Below, piece after piece: positions 53,032 through 64,000 of a stretch of 64,000 nt of DNA. A model generated the notes under the pieces. The model was not told where the DNA came from and did not search any database. It saw only the letters and a program-made list of their open reading frames with translations. How positions within the stretch are numbered: position 1 is the first letter of the stretch; each line of letters opens with the position of its first letter. This DNA comes from Metarhizium brunneum (taxonomy: Eukaryota > Ascomycota > Sordariomycetes > Hypocreales > Clavicipitaceae). The stretch lies in the NCBI RefSeq assembly GCF_013426205.1, contig NC_089423.1, positions 2,604,001-2,668,000 of the forward strand. Reading direction: 5' to 3'. The position numbers were made by a program, and so were the translations under genes.

Positions 53032-56000
53032 GATCCTGTCCGCCCTTACCTAAAAGGTCTCAGAGCAGGCAGCTGGCAGATGTAGGCAAGCACTTTGCAG
53101 AGGACCGAGCTGGGGCAGACGGGCGTGTGCGAGTAAGTAGACAAAAGGAAAAAGCGGTCCTGGCGGGCGGGCTGACGGCGAGGGCCAATTCGAGGTCTGT
53201 AAAATGGCGAGTGTGTGGGCTTGGGGCCTCGAGGCGAGCGGGTGGGCGCGCGGACGGCTGGCGTCGTTGGTGGAGGGAGGGAGGATATTAAGTTCGAGCG
53301 GTTAATTAGCGAAGGAGCAGAGTTGCATCCAACAGCCGAGAGGTCGGGGGGGAAGAGGAGAACGGGGTGAACGGTTGATGCTCAGGTGGAGGGCAGCCTG
53401 TCGTGAAACTCTGTGACACGATGACTGGTGGCACTTGTAGTAGGCAATTTACCAACGGCCAAGGTCAAGGTCCTCGTAAAGCTCGAAACAAGTCACGTCA
53501 ACTTTTGCGGAGAAGAAGGCCATGTTCTGAGCAGAACGGAGATGGGGAGGGGGAGGGGGGAGACGACGGGGTGAAGCTGTCGACCCAAGACTCGGGAGTC
53601 TGGCTGGAGGCTGCCATGGCCAATGATGAATGGGCCATGGGCGATGGTTGATGATGGATGGTCAATTCTCTACTAAATCCTGGGTGCGCATTAACTCTGG
53701 AATTGCTCCCGGCCCAACAAGGCCCAGGTCTACGGAGTACGCTGGTACTGAGGGAGAGTGAAGCATTCTGGTACGGAGCACGGGGAAGGAAGTACCAGAC
53801 AGACATGCATTGTGTAATCTGTCTGGGGACATGATCAATTGGAGACACTTTGCGGCGTTGAGGTACCCGATACTCGACGAGAGAATTGGCCCTGCAAACC
53901 GCAGGGTGTAGGTACTGGGTTGCTGAGACGGGTAAATATGTACACCACTGTACGAGTACCAACAGCAGTAGGGTCTGGTGCCTCAAATACACTGCTAGCA
54001 CTGAACTATCAGGCGTGAGGTCTCCAACGTTGCATCCCAAAGTCCACTCACCTGGAGACCCAGAGGCGGTCGTCCGGAATGGCTGCATATACTAGGGTCC
54101 TGAAGTCCACTTGGGCAATAAATACCAAGTACTACCTGGCTACCCAGTACATATAGCAGGACGAAGAAATACAACGCCTGGTGTAATAACATTCATTGAA
54201 CGAATGGGTCGGCGTGCTGGCTCGACTGGCACACCACATGTGCAGTTCAACAGCCAGTAACTGCAAAGAACCCACGTAAAGTATTTAGGTTAAGGTACTA
54301 CTACTGGTGCCAGCGGACCTGAGCGAATCGGCCCAACGCCTAGGAGGGCATACATTAGCATGCACTACGGAGTATCGTACTTAGTAAGGTGCAGCACAAT
54401 AATGCCTCAAATTGTTTAGGCTGGTTGGCATAACTTTTGCATCGACTTCACGCATTCATGCACTTTCTTGAGCGCCAACCAGGTAAGTAGGTACCCGGGT
54501 ACTTGCTTCATGCTCAGGCCGTAGGGCTAGGGCTAGGTACCGAGGCACTTCGTACCCTGTGGAGGCTTCCAAGCTTCTCTGCCTTCCTTATTCGGAACTT
54601 GGAGGGGGCGAGGCCAGTCACGCATCAGTGGGCGTGGGCTGCTTGGCCTGGAGACTTCTTGTCAAACTGGTCGTCGTTACTACTTCTTCATCATACTATA
54701 ATTACAAAATCCGGCTGCATCGAAACGTACCAACTCGGCCCATTCACCAAATTACACGCCGCGAACGCAGGGCGGTCTGAATCATGGTAATTCCTCCCGA
54801 TTCCATGCAATGGCCAGGGACGTGGGATCCGCGCAGACGACGACGGCCGCTTGAAATTGAAGTTGAAATTACGGAGCAGCGAGGGCCACAATCAATCGTG
54901 CAAGGCTAGCATGCGGCCTTGGGGTTTGCGCTCTGTTCCAGCTAGTACTCTTCGCAATACGCAACGTGTCGCAGGGAACCGTCCAGGATCTGACTTTGGG
55001 CGGTATTTGTTTCGTACTCGGTGCGTGGCGTATTTTGACAGATTCTAATACTAGTATGACATCTAGCCATCTTTGCCTTCTATGTATGTAAAGGCGGCAT
55101 CACCAGGGCCCCATGGCCCTGCTCCCGATTCCGGGATCCAGTCATGTCATTCAAAATTAATTATCCATCCGTTCTCATCATCAGGTTCTTCCAGCGAGGT
55201 GCACCTAAGCTAGGTAGTACACGAAGCATCATTGTGAGCCATCAGGCTCTCTACATGGGCAAAGCCTCATTGTCATATTTCCCAGGTGATTATTCTTCCA
55301 AGCCAAGTTCGGAGAACCCAAGCATAGAACAGCTGCTCATTCTATTCGAGGTATTTTCTATCGCCGCCGACCTTGCCTCTCAAGTTCCCTTGGTGAATGC
55401 CAGTCGTTTATTTGCCTCACACACGGAACGAAGCAACCCGAAGCTCCATCCAAGTGGTGGGTGTTTCCCGGATGGTTCCCACAGTGAGCATCGGGGCATG
55501 AACAACGCTCTCTTAGCCCTGAGATTCGAAAGGCCTCCGGGCCCCGTCTTGAATCACGGCCAGGCGAAGTCTTAGCCATATTTACAACCATACCAGTGAT
55601 ACCACGGATATTCTAGCATTGTATAGCCACCGTTACATCGAGGTTTGAGGCTGGGCGGGGACTCAACTCATTACTAGTCCGTACTCGTGCCGTATCTTGA
55701 TAATGTGCAGTTTGGCATTGGCACAACATGCACAGGATTGGAATCTGGCAAGCGACTTGTTTCTCACTTGATAAAGTAACTCCACAATATGGATACCTGA
55801 ATTGCCATGCAGGAGCCAAGCTAGTATCGAAATCAACAAGTGATCACCAATGATTGGCACCACGAGACCCTCCACACAACTACAAAAGCACCACCAGTCC
55901 TTTGTCTCAATGCTTTACATTTAAGTTGGTTCTTGGACGGCACAAAAGAATAGCTGAGAGATATATATTTTTAATTAAAAAAACGGGACTTATCGGGGGA

Positions 56001-58509
56001 TTTTTGCCGTTTTCCAACAGTCCCTCCATCCCGAGCCGCCCCCATGATCCAAGATAATACATACATAACATCTTCACAGACGATGGCCACTTCCTTTTTC
56101 CGCTGGGGACGCAACGACAGGCGTTGCAGTCTCCCAAGACTGGTGTTTCATCAACACATGTACGGCCGAGGCTCAGTGGTCATGTCCATATCCCAGGGCG
56201 AAACAGGGGAAAGTCTCGGTATCCGTTTTTATTCACCATTCCCAAGCCTAGTGGCTTGACAGAATACCCGCCACGACAGCAGAGTCCAGTTACGATGGCC
56301 CAATAGTGGTGCGTGGTGTAGCTGGCGCAGGGACAGAGATAGCGCCTCATCCTCATTAGTCAATTTCTTTGTGCCATGTTGTCTACAAATTTCGTCGGGC
56401 TCGATGGTGGTGGTTGGTTCATGTCGGGTGGCTTTCTTCCTGATTGGAGGATGTGGCAACTATTCTGGATGAGCCCCGAGGCACAGAGAGAGCCTCATCC
56501 GACAAATACAATGGTTATCGAGCCAATGTGGACATGACAGCCACTCATCTCAGTCTGCAGACGCTCCTGGTTATTCGAGCAACGGCGGAAATTCCCGTTC
56601 AAGGCGGCCATTTTTGCAGGCAACGGCCGAAATACTGTGGCAGATCCCTAGCATCGTCCATATCCACTTGCAAGTTGATGTGGCACTATGGTTTCCATTC
56701 ACCCGCGTGTGGAGTTGTCATTGTCACATTCAATTAGCACCGCCGGCAATGTGGTGAGAACCAAGTGTAAGAAAGACACAGCACGCCGCGCACGCACGCT
56801 GTTAAAAAAAAATGAAAAATGAAAAAAAAAGGAATCCCCAGTGCCTTTGCCAGACACGTCGTAATGTAATAGCGTGGGGCAAATCAAACTTCAATGGCTC
56901 ATCATTGATGCAGCTGCAAGGTACAGCGTGGCATGCCATCCGTCCCTAGAGAAATCTAATCATGCTACTACTCCTCCGTACGGTACGGGCTGGACCATTC
57001 CCAAAGTAGGTTGGTGCCAGACTCCATACTGCAACTCACATCAGTTGACAATGCGTCAATGTCAAGCACACCATCAGCGTCCCGGTGGCTTGCTCATAAT
57101 GACCCCGTGCGCTTCAAGGTAAAGGACCAGCTTCTTGCATGCGGACAATTGGGGGCCTTGTTTCAACTCAATCGGTTGTGGGCCGCTGCGAACCTTGGCC
57201 TAATACGGTGTAGAACCCTTTTCATGTGCATACTTTACTTGAGTACGTACTTGTGGAAGGCAAAAAGTATTTTACCAGATCAGGTACCGACTATCAAGCT
57301 CTATACTACAATACACTACAGCATACTAGTATATACTTCTCGTAGGGCAAATATATTCTGCCACGGACTGACTGTATGTACATACGTGCATATAGGTGCA
57401 TGTCATACCTTGTACATGCGCACTCCACTCTCCCTCCTGACAATACGGGAACGCGGTCAAAGCCGTCTATCAAAGGACTACGTGTTGCTATCATAAGCAA
57501 TATAGAAATTCTACTACCAACAGTTTGGATGCAGAATCCTGGCAAAATCTTCAGCATGGTGAGCCATCTGTCAGCCGTCGTCGGGTGCTGGCAGCCACCA
57601 ACAGCTTATGGGCCAGTGACCGTCTCATAAAACAACATTGAAGCCAACAGCATGATGCCATGACTTGACTGCACACAGCATGGCAAGCAGAACAGCCCCT
57701 TTGCCGTCCGTCCCTGACTGCTCGATGGTATTCCCGTGGTTATACATATGACACCGTATTTCCTGTGCCTACACTTGATGCTATTTATACCTGTCGGGTC
57801 GACTGGCACGAGCGTTGCCCTGCACTATTTACGGGTCGGCCATGGTCAATGTTTCACCGCAGCCAGGGAACACGTTCATTATCTGGTGACACTTGGGTTT
57901 GAAAAAGTGAGACTAGTACATATATCTCACTGCGGGGGGGGACTGGTGCTGTCTTATATGGCGTGTTCAACTGCGGCCGTGGTTTTGCCCAATGGTCCGT
58001 GGTATGGACATGTCAAGCCAATTGGCATAGTGTTCGCAGATGAGTATAAGCACCATGTTGATGATATTTCATGTTTTCGGTTTCTTGGTTCAAGATGCGG
58101 TCCGAATTTCCTCTCTTATTTTTGCTTTAATTCTATGGTGTGTAGACTTAACTTAATATCCTGCCAACACATTTGAGACGCTGTGAAATTTATACAGCAT
58201 TATTCTGGGCCCGATACCGCGGCATACTTCTCAGTGGGTTGGAAGGTGTTTTTTTGCTTGTCTTGTGATTGGGCAGGCAAGATATCGCAGCTGCGGTGAC
58301 GTGTCAAGTTGAGGTTGAACGACCAATATGCTCATGGCACATGCCCTCCAGCTTCAGGTGACAATCCACGCTAGCAATTCAATGGAAGTAACTTACAAAA
58401 AAGGAAAGTTACAAAACATATAAACAAATCATCGACATTAGATACGCCCAATAGAATATTTTAACGACCGACGACTGACATCCATTGCAAAGTTGCAAAC
58501 AACTATAGG

Positions 58510-58531
58510 GTACCTAATGAGTACCTAATGA
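58510..58531 (+). repeat. Direct 11-bp duplication GTACCTAATGA
   Basis: GTACCTAATGA occurs twice back-to-back about 40 bp before the TATTTAAA box of SCP160. It is either a slippage product or a small tandem binding site. Confidence 0.7.
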
Positions 58532-58991
58532 GCCGGGTCACACGCCGGATCACGTGACTGCACCCACCAATATTTAAAAAAGGCAGTGTGCGAATGTAAG
58601 AGTACCATGGCACGAAGCTCGGAGTGGGGACAGCCTCCTGCATCCCTGCCAGGCCAGAAAACCACCAAGACGTCTCGTGGGGCTTACGGAACTTCCACCT
58701 CACCCTTAAACTGCTTCACGACACTCTGCAACTTGCCATCTTCCCCGGCATCAAAGCCTTTCCCCTACCCTCCCTGGTTCTTGCCTCTCCTGGTCTATCC
58801 CTCTGGTCACCGGTAATCGTTTTTATTTTATTTCGAACTCTGTAGGCTCTCTGTACCATTTACTAGACGCCTCATATATCCCAGCCAACTAGGGATCAAG
58901 GAGCATCGAAATAGCATCGCCCACGGACAACGTTCTACTTCGCGATAGCGTCAGTTCACCGGCAAAGCCTTATTTTCAAGGGAAAAAAAAG

Positions 58992-59101
58992 GTATGCTCT
59001 CTAATTGCCCCAAAGCTACACAAAAGTGAAAGCGTAATTAAAGTTTACCCGGCGTATGCCTATGGAAACCTGGGAAGATGTTACTGACATGCTGTGACTA
59101 G
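58992..59101 (+). other. Candidate 5'-UTR intron of SCP160
   Basis: A GTATGC donor at 58992, a TTACTGACATG branch-like sequence and a GTGACTAG acceptor ending at 59101 outline a 110-nt intron in the leader of SCP160, between the TATTTAAA at 58571 and the ATG at 59186. It matches the form of the coding introns in this window. Only RNA reads could confirm it. Confidence 0.4.
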
Positions 59102-59185
59102 ATACTTAAAACACCTTGTTTCTCCTGAGATCCTCTTTCCTTATCTGATTTATCGCCTCCTGCCTTGTCGGTCGAATATCTAAAC

Positions 59186-62100
59186 ATGGCATCTGAAGAG
59201 TCTGCCGCCCAGAAGCTTCTTCAAAAGCATGCCGAGGAACCTCACACTGTCACGGTCGAGGATGTCCCGGATGAAGAGCTTCCCGTGAAGCCCACCAGCG
59301 ATGCCTCTGGCTCTTGGGCGGCTCCAATCACCTCCAAGGCTGCCGGAAAGCAGAAGGAATCCTCGAACCCCAAGGCGCCTCTCGATACACAGTCTCATGA
59401 ACTCTTCCCGGAACTTGGAGCCCCCAAGGTCAAAACTGCCAACGTGGCCCCCATTTGGGGTGCCAAGAGCAACGCCAATGGCAAGACCAATGGTGCTGCT
59501 TCCAATGGTGCTTCACGATCATCAACTCCTACTTCCGGAACCGCGACTCCTTCCAAGGCTGCCGCACCCTCTATGTTTATTCCAGGCCGCAATGTCGAGA
59601 CGGTTACCCTGGAGCCTCAGTTTGTCCTGCCCCGTGGCCAATTGAAGCGTCCCATCCCAGATATTATCAAGGATATCAATCGCAAGTCGCGCGCAAACAT
59701 CACAATGGCTAATGGAGCCAATGGCCGATACAAATTCGAAGCTACCGGTCCTCAGGAGATTGCTCAACAGGCGCTCAAGGACTTGGTCCAGCAAATTGGA
59801 ACTCGAGTATGTCAAAAATTCGCCAATGCCTCCTATAATCGAGTATCTACGTATCTAACATGTCTTAGACGTCCATCAAGGTCTCCATCCCTTACTCCGC
59901 TCGAGCTCATGTCATTGGAAAGGGTGGTTCGATGATTAGGGCCTTGCAGGAGAAGACAGGAGCCAAGATTCAGCTTCCCAAGGTCGAGGACAATGCTCTT
60001 CTTGCTGATGATGATGAGGCCACCATCGACGTTTCTGTTGAGGGCAACGCTCTCTCAGCCGCCTCCGCCCGAAATGAGCTGCTCAAAATTGCCGGCGAGC
60101 GATCCGCCAACGTCCAGACCAAGGTTCGCGGTGTTCCCACGGCGTTCTACCCTTTCATAGCCGGTCCCGGAAACTCCCTGGCCCAAGCTTTGGAGGAGAA
60201 TCACGGTATTCAAATGCGTGTTCCCCCTCACCAGGCTGTTTGCCGTGCCCAGGCCCCTGTGGCCTCCGAGCCTGGACAGCCACCTGTCTTTCACCCTGCC
60301 GGGGCGGAGGATGACCACATTCAGCTGGCTGGTGATAGGGCTGCTATTCAGCAGGTTCGCACCGAGATCGAGCGACAAGTCGCCGAGCTGCATAAACAGC
60401 TACAATTGGAGCAGCTCGCTATCCAGCGGGGTCGCCACCAATTCATTATTGGAGATCGAGGCTTGCCCGCTGATGATTTTTTTGCCGAGACCGGGTGTGC
60501 TATTCTCCTTCCTTCGGAAGAAGAAGACGACATGGTTACTGTCATTGGTCCTGCTGATCGCGTTCAAGCTGGTCTCGAGAAGGCCATGGATCTGGCGATG
60601 GGCATGCAAATGTCAAATATTGATATTGGTAGATTCCATCGTAACGCCCCTGGTGGTGCCGCCGCACACGCTGGGAATGTGACTCGTTATCTTCGTCAGC
60701 GTAAGGAGATTGATCGTCTCGAGAAGCTGTACAACACTCACATCAACACACCCTTCTCGCAGGATGGTGCTTTACCCTGGGAGCTGTACTCGCGCGAGGG
60801 CAAGAATGCTATCCGTGCCCAGTCGGAGATCACTGGTATCATCAACGGTCAGCCTCCCGCTCGTATGCACTCTGTCAGCATTGACCCCTTTTTCCATCAG
60901 CACCTGCGTACCGACATTACCCCTAAGGTGAAGGCCGATTACGGTGTTCACGTTGTGATTCCTGAAGCATCCGAGGCTGCTGCTCCAGTTCTGCTTGTGT
61001 TCGAGGGCCCTGACCCGGCTGATGGCCCTTATCAGCTTCCTAGAACCAAGCCTTCAGACGCAGAGATTCGCGAGTTCAAGAAGGCTCTTGATGATGCCGA
61101 AAAACACATTCTGGGTCTTATCGGCAAGCAAGAGCAGCTGTCCAGCACCACTCTAGACGTTCCCGCCAAGTTCCATGAGAGACTTCGGCGCTTTATCAAG
61201 AAGGAGCAGGAGAGCCGCGCTTCTGATCAGATCCCTGTGCGCGTTACTAAGGTTGGCACCACAATCACACTCCGTGGACCCAAGTCTGCTGTGGATGCTC
61301 TGGCGGCCAAGGCCAATGCCTTTGTTGAGCAAGAGAAGGAGGACGAGAAGGAACGTGGCTTCACATTAAGTTTCGACTTTCCTCAGAAATTTGCCAACCA
61401 CCTTATTGGTAAGGGCGGTAGCAACATCAAGGAGCTTCGCGATCGATTTGACGTCGAAATCCAGGTGCAAGATGGGCAAGTTGAGCTCAAGGGTCCCAAG
61501 GCCAAGGCCGAGGCTGCTCGCCACCACATCCAGAACCTTAGCCGTGCCTTGGCCGATGAGACAACGCATATTCTGAAGATTGACCCCAAGTACCACCGAG
61601 AGCTCATTGGTGCTCAGGGCGGCCAGATTAACCGTCTTCAGACTCGATATAAAGTTCTCATCTTCTTCCCTCGCTCCGCAAAGACCGGTCCCGAGGACCA
61701 GCCAAATGCTGATGCCGCCAGCGACACTGGCAAGCCCCGCCGTCAGCAGGCCCCCGACGAGGTCATCATTCGTGGTCCAAAGAAGGGCGCAGACGAAGCT
61801 AGGGATGAGATCTTTTCTCTCCACAAGTATTTGGAGGAGCACTCAGTTACTGCAACGGTCCCTGTTCAGCAGAAGCAGGTTGGGTCCCTTATCGGACAGG
61901 GAGGCGCTGCTCTTGATGAGCTTCGCCAGTTGACTGGTGCACGCATTGACGTTCCTGCGGACCGTGATGCGGATATGGTTGAAATTTCCATCAAGGGAAC
62001 TGCTTCGCAAGTCGCCAAGGCCCGCAAAGTCTTGGAAGAAAAGCGAACTATTTTCGATGACACCATTGTTCAGACTATTGACGTTGATAAGAAGCACCAC

Positions 62101-63155
62101 AAGGCCTTGATTGGCAGCGGGGGTAAGTGTCTATTTTTCTTGCCACTTTATGCTCTGTCTATATCACTCGGTTTAGTGCTAATTACATCTACCTAGGATC
62201 CAACCTGAAGGATATTGTCGTCGGAGCTGGAGGGTCGGATGACCGACGTGAGCTTGCTCGTACTATCCAGTTCCCGAAACAGGAGGCAGATGGCAACACC
62301 ATCAAGGTCGAGGGACGCACCGACGTGGTGCAAAAAATCATCAAGCGCATCCAAGACATCGTTGCTGAGCGCGAGAGCCAGATCTCGGATGTAATCGAAG
62401 TGCCCATCGAGCATCATCGATCTCTTATTGGCCGTGGCGGTGATACTAAGCGCCAGATGGAGAGCAAGTTCACTGTTTCGATTGACGTGCCCAGACAGGG
62501 TGACGGCAAAACTGGTGTCAAGGTAACTGGCCGACCTGAGAACGTGGTCCAGGCCAAGGAACACATTGCTGGCATTATCAAACAGCAGCAGGGAGAGACT
62601 ATTCAGATCCCCCGCAATGTCCATCACGCTGTTTCCAACAATGGACAGATTTTCCGACAGCTTCGCAACAATCACCAAGTCACAGTCGACCACTCTGGTC
62701 ATGGCATTCCCAGCAAGCCTGATAACTCGGCCAGAGCGAACACTGGCTCCTTGCCGCTCATCACAGATGACGCAGACGCCGCGGCAGACGCCCACTCCTG
62801 GAAAGTGGTCAAGACCATTTCCACCGAAGAGGGAGACATTCCTTGGGTCTTGAGAGGCACCCCGGAGAATGTTCAGAAGGCCAAGGACGTGATCCAAAAG
62901 GCCCTAGAGCAGGCTAAGAAGACTGATGCCACGGGTTACCTCATCTTGCCTGACCCAAAAACTTATCGCCACGTCATTGGACCAAATGGCTCCAAGGTCA
63001 ACGCGATTCGACAGCAGAGCAACTGCAGAATCCAGGTGCCCCGAGATCAGGCGCGCGACGAGGCCATTGAGATTGTCGGCTCTCAGGCAGGTGTAGAGAA
63101 GGCTAAAGAGCTGATTTTGGTTGCTGTCCGTGAGGGGCAAAAGCCTAGGGAGTAG
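59186..63155 (+). CDS. SCP160: Multi-KH RNA-binding protein Scp160 (vigilin family)
   Basis: Scp160/vigilin binds mRNA on polysomes and the ER and affects translation and ploidy control. The exons are 59186-59806, 59869-62122 and 62197-63155, giving 1277 residues, close to yeast Scp160. After a disordered N-terminus (to about residue 140) come many KH units. Their GxxG loops can be followed: HVIGKGGSMI, PFIAGPGNSL, FIIGDRGLPA, HLIGKGGSNI, ELIGAQGGQI, SLIGQGGAAL, a loop across the last intron (LIGSGG-SNLKDI), SLIGRGGDTK and HVIGPNGSKV. Some (GDRG, GAQG, the degenerate VSNNGQIF) depart from the consensus and may not bind RNA, as in other vigilins. Introns are 62 and 74 nt. The ATG at 59186 is preferred to the in-frame ATG at 59165, which adds only seven residues. 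Confidence 0.95.
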
Positions 63156-64000
63156 ATTTACACCTTGCTGTAAGTTTGCTATGTCACTTGCAAGATAAAA
63201 TGGAAGAGGAGAGATGTAAGAAAAGTTAGTCGCAGGTGCATCAAGTAAAACACTTGCACTTCAATATCGGCACAGGTTCTATGTATCACCGAGTATGTAC
63301 GCCCTTGGGTTTGTACGATTGATGTGAACAAGTACAGCGTGGGGGTGAGAGAATATCATTTTACGGGCTCAGGGCATATATAAGATATTCCGGGATCGTG
63401 GAGATGTAAGCTGAACCTAAAAATAGCACAATTAATGGACAAAATACTATAGCTGTAGTCGGTTGGCCTGCATCGTATTATGTATTGTGATGGTCCAGCT
63501 GCCCTTGGAGTTCGGCAAGTGGCTCATCCGGGTTACGCCCGCCCGCCGGCCGCCTCACGGACCATCCAGCTGTCAGGTGGAGATTGTAAGCACCCCTGAA
63601 TCAATAGGCAACCATGAATGGATGGACCCCTTGAGCCAGAATCTTGCGACACGGCGCACCGCCCCCAGGGCTGACATTTATTACAAGGCATCAATTCATG
63701 TCTTGACACCTTCTCTCGCTCCTTTTCCTTCGCGCCTGATCAAACTCCAAGGGAATTTCTGGTTTAATCTTCTGGTTAGCCACCTGTTAGGGCTCCTTAA
63801 ATTGATTTCGGACGATCCCTCTTGGCCCAGAAAGAGTTGCAATGGTGGCTACGAAGACTGCATCTGCCGAACCAGCTCCATGGGAATCTGTGCCTGCCCA
63901 TGAGCAGCTTTTTGTCCTCATCACCGGTGCGAATAGGTCTGCTCCCCATCTACACAATTGAACAAGTACCATTTCGGAGTCTGCGGACTAATATAATTGT
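63156..64000. other. 3' region of SCP160 and right window edge
   Basis: This 845-bp tail contains the SCP160 3' untranslated region and AT-rich sequence near 63355-63430. Open frames in the last 500 bp have poor composition. No part of a neighbouring gene is recognisable before the edge. Confidence 0.5.

Larger units (their letters stand above)
53032..59185. other. Gene-poor divergent intergenic region, 6.2 kb
   Basis: This lies between the STE20 and SCP160 starts. The STE20-proximal 400 bp are G- and purine-rich on the plus strand (GGGAGGGGGAGGGGGGAG near 53545). TACGGAGTA copies are at 53731-53740 and 54366-54374. GGTAC-rich short repeats occur around 54290-54545. From about 55900 to 58500 the base composition is more AT-rich. 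TATTTAAA at 58571-58578 is a candidate SCP160 core promoter. Open frames at 53.5-54.1, 55.1-55.6 and 57.7-58.2 kb have poor composition and are not called. Confidence 0.5.

Noticed and set aside
53498..54088. 196-codon minus-strand frame upstream of STE20
   Set aside because: Its composition is mixed and its end overlaps a G-rich low-complexity tract; there is no recognisable domain.
57736..58176. 146-codon frame with a hydrophobic start
   Set aside because: It resembles a signal peptide at first, but the remainder is Cys/His-rich and random, in AT-rich intergenic DNA.
1..64000. tRNA and rRNA genes
   Set aside because: I looked for TTCGANTC-type T-loops with pairing arms; isolated matches (for example near 44011 and 45115) lack a cloverleaf. 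A tRNAscan run would be decisive.
1..64000. CRISPR array or bacterial-type operon
   Set aside because: No regularly spaced repeats; spliced genes and monocistronic spacing show a eukaryotic genome.

Overview
This is a nuclear DNA segment from a filamentous ascomycete, most likely a Sordariomycete and probably Hypocreales. The evidence is short spliceosomal introns (about 50-150 nt, GTAAGT/GTATGT donors, CTAAC/CTGAC branch sites, YAG acceptors), fungus-specific families (Aim21, Tvp18, Ysc84, Rsc9, Zn2Cys6 regulators) and long, CT-rich leaders. The order-level call is inference from how the proteins read, not a search result. I found no bacterial feature, CRISPR array, rRNA, convincing tRNA or intact transposon.

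Layout. 1-5.4 kb: the 5' end of an unidentified nuclear protein gene (minus, running off the left edge), a predicted two-pass membrane protein (plus) and AIM21 (minus). 5.4-8.4 kb: gene-poor DNA. 8.4-12.4 kb: TVP18 (minus, with a 16-nt microexon) and an ornithine cyclodeaminase/mu-crystallin family gene (plus). 12.7-16 kb: peroxisomal 3-ketoacyl-CoA thiolase and MsrB (both minus). 16.8-22 kb: an ArfGAP (plus), the Golgi SNARE SFT1 (minus) and YSC84/LSB3 (plus). 23.7-34 kb: an accessory-looking block of two tail-to-tail zinc-cluster transcription factors, an NmrA/isoflavone-reductase-like reductase and a GH1 beta-glucosidase with a long N-terminal extension. 34.5-40.5 kb: two unrecognised minus-strand genes and RSC9 (plus). 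40.5-47.1 kb: 6.6 kb of gene-poor DNA. 47.1-53 kb: a mitochondrial-type SDR dehydrogenase (plus) and the PAK kinase STE20 (minus). 53-59.2 kb: a second 6 kb gene-poor stretch. 59.2-63.2 kb: the multi-KH protein SCP160 (plus).

How the genes fit together. Most are conserved housekeeping genes. Several act in actin patches, endocytosis, Golgi trafficking or polarity (Aim21, Tvp18, ArfGAP, Sft1, Ysc84, Ste20), though nothing in the sequence shows co-regulation. The only part that looks like a dedicated module is 23.7-34 kb, where two regulators sit beside two enzymes that could act on glycosylated aromatic compounds. Across the intergenic DNA, and not in any CDS I read, a short motif related to GTACGGAGTAC recurs, sometimes as tandem copies or perfect palindromes. 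All multi-exon models below were spliced by hand; every complete model has a coding length divisible by three and no internal stop.
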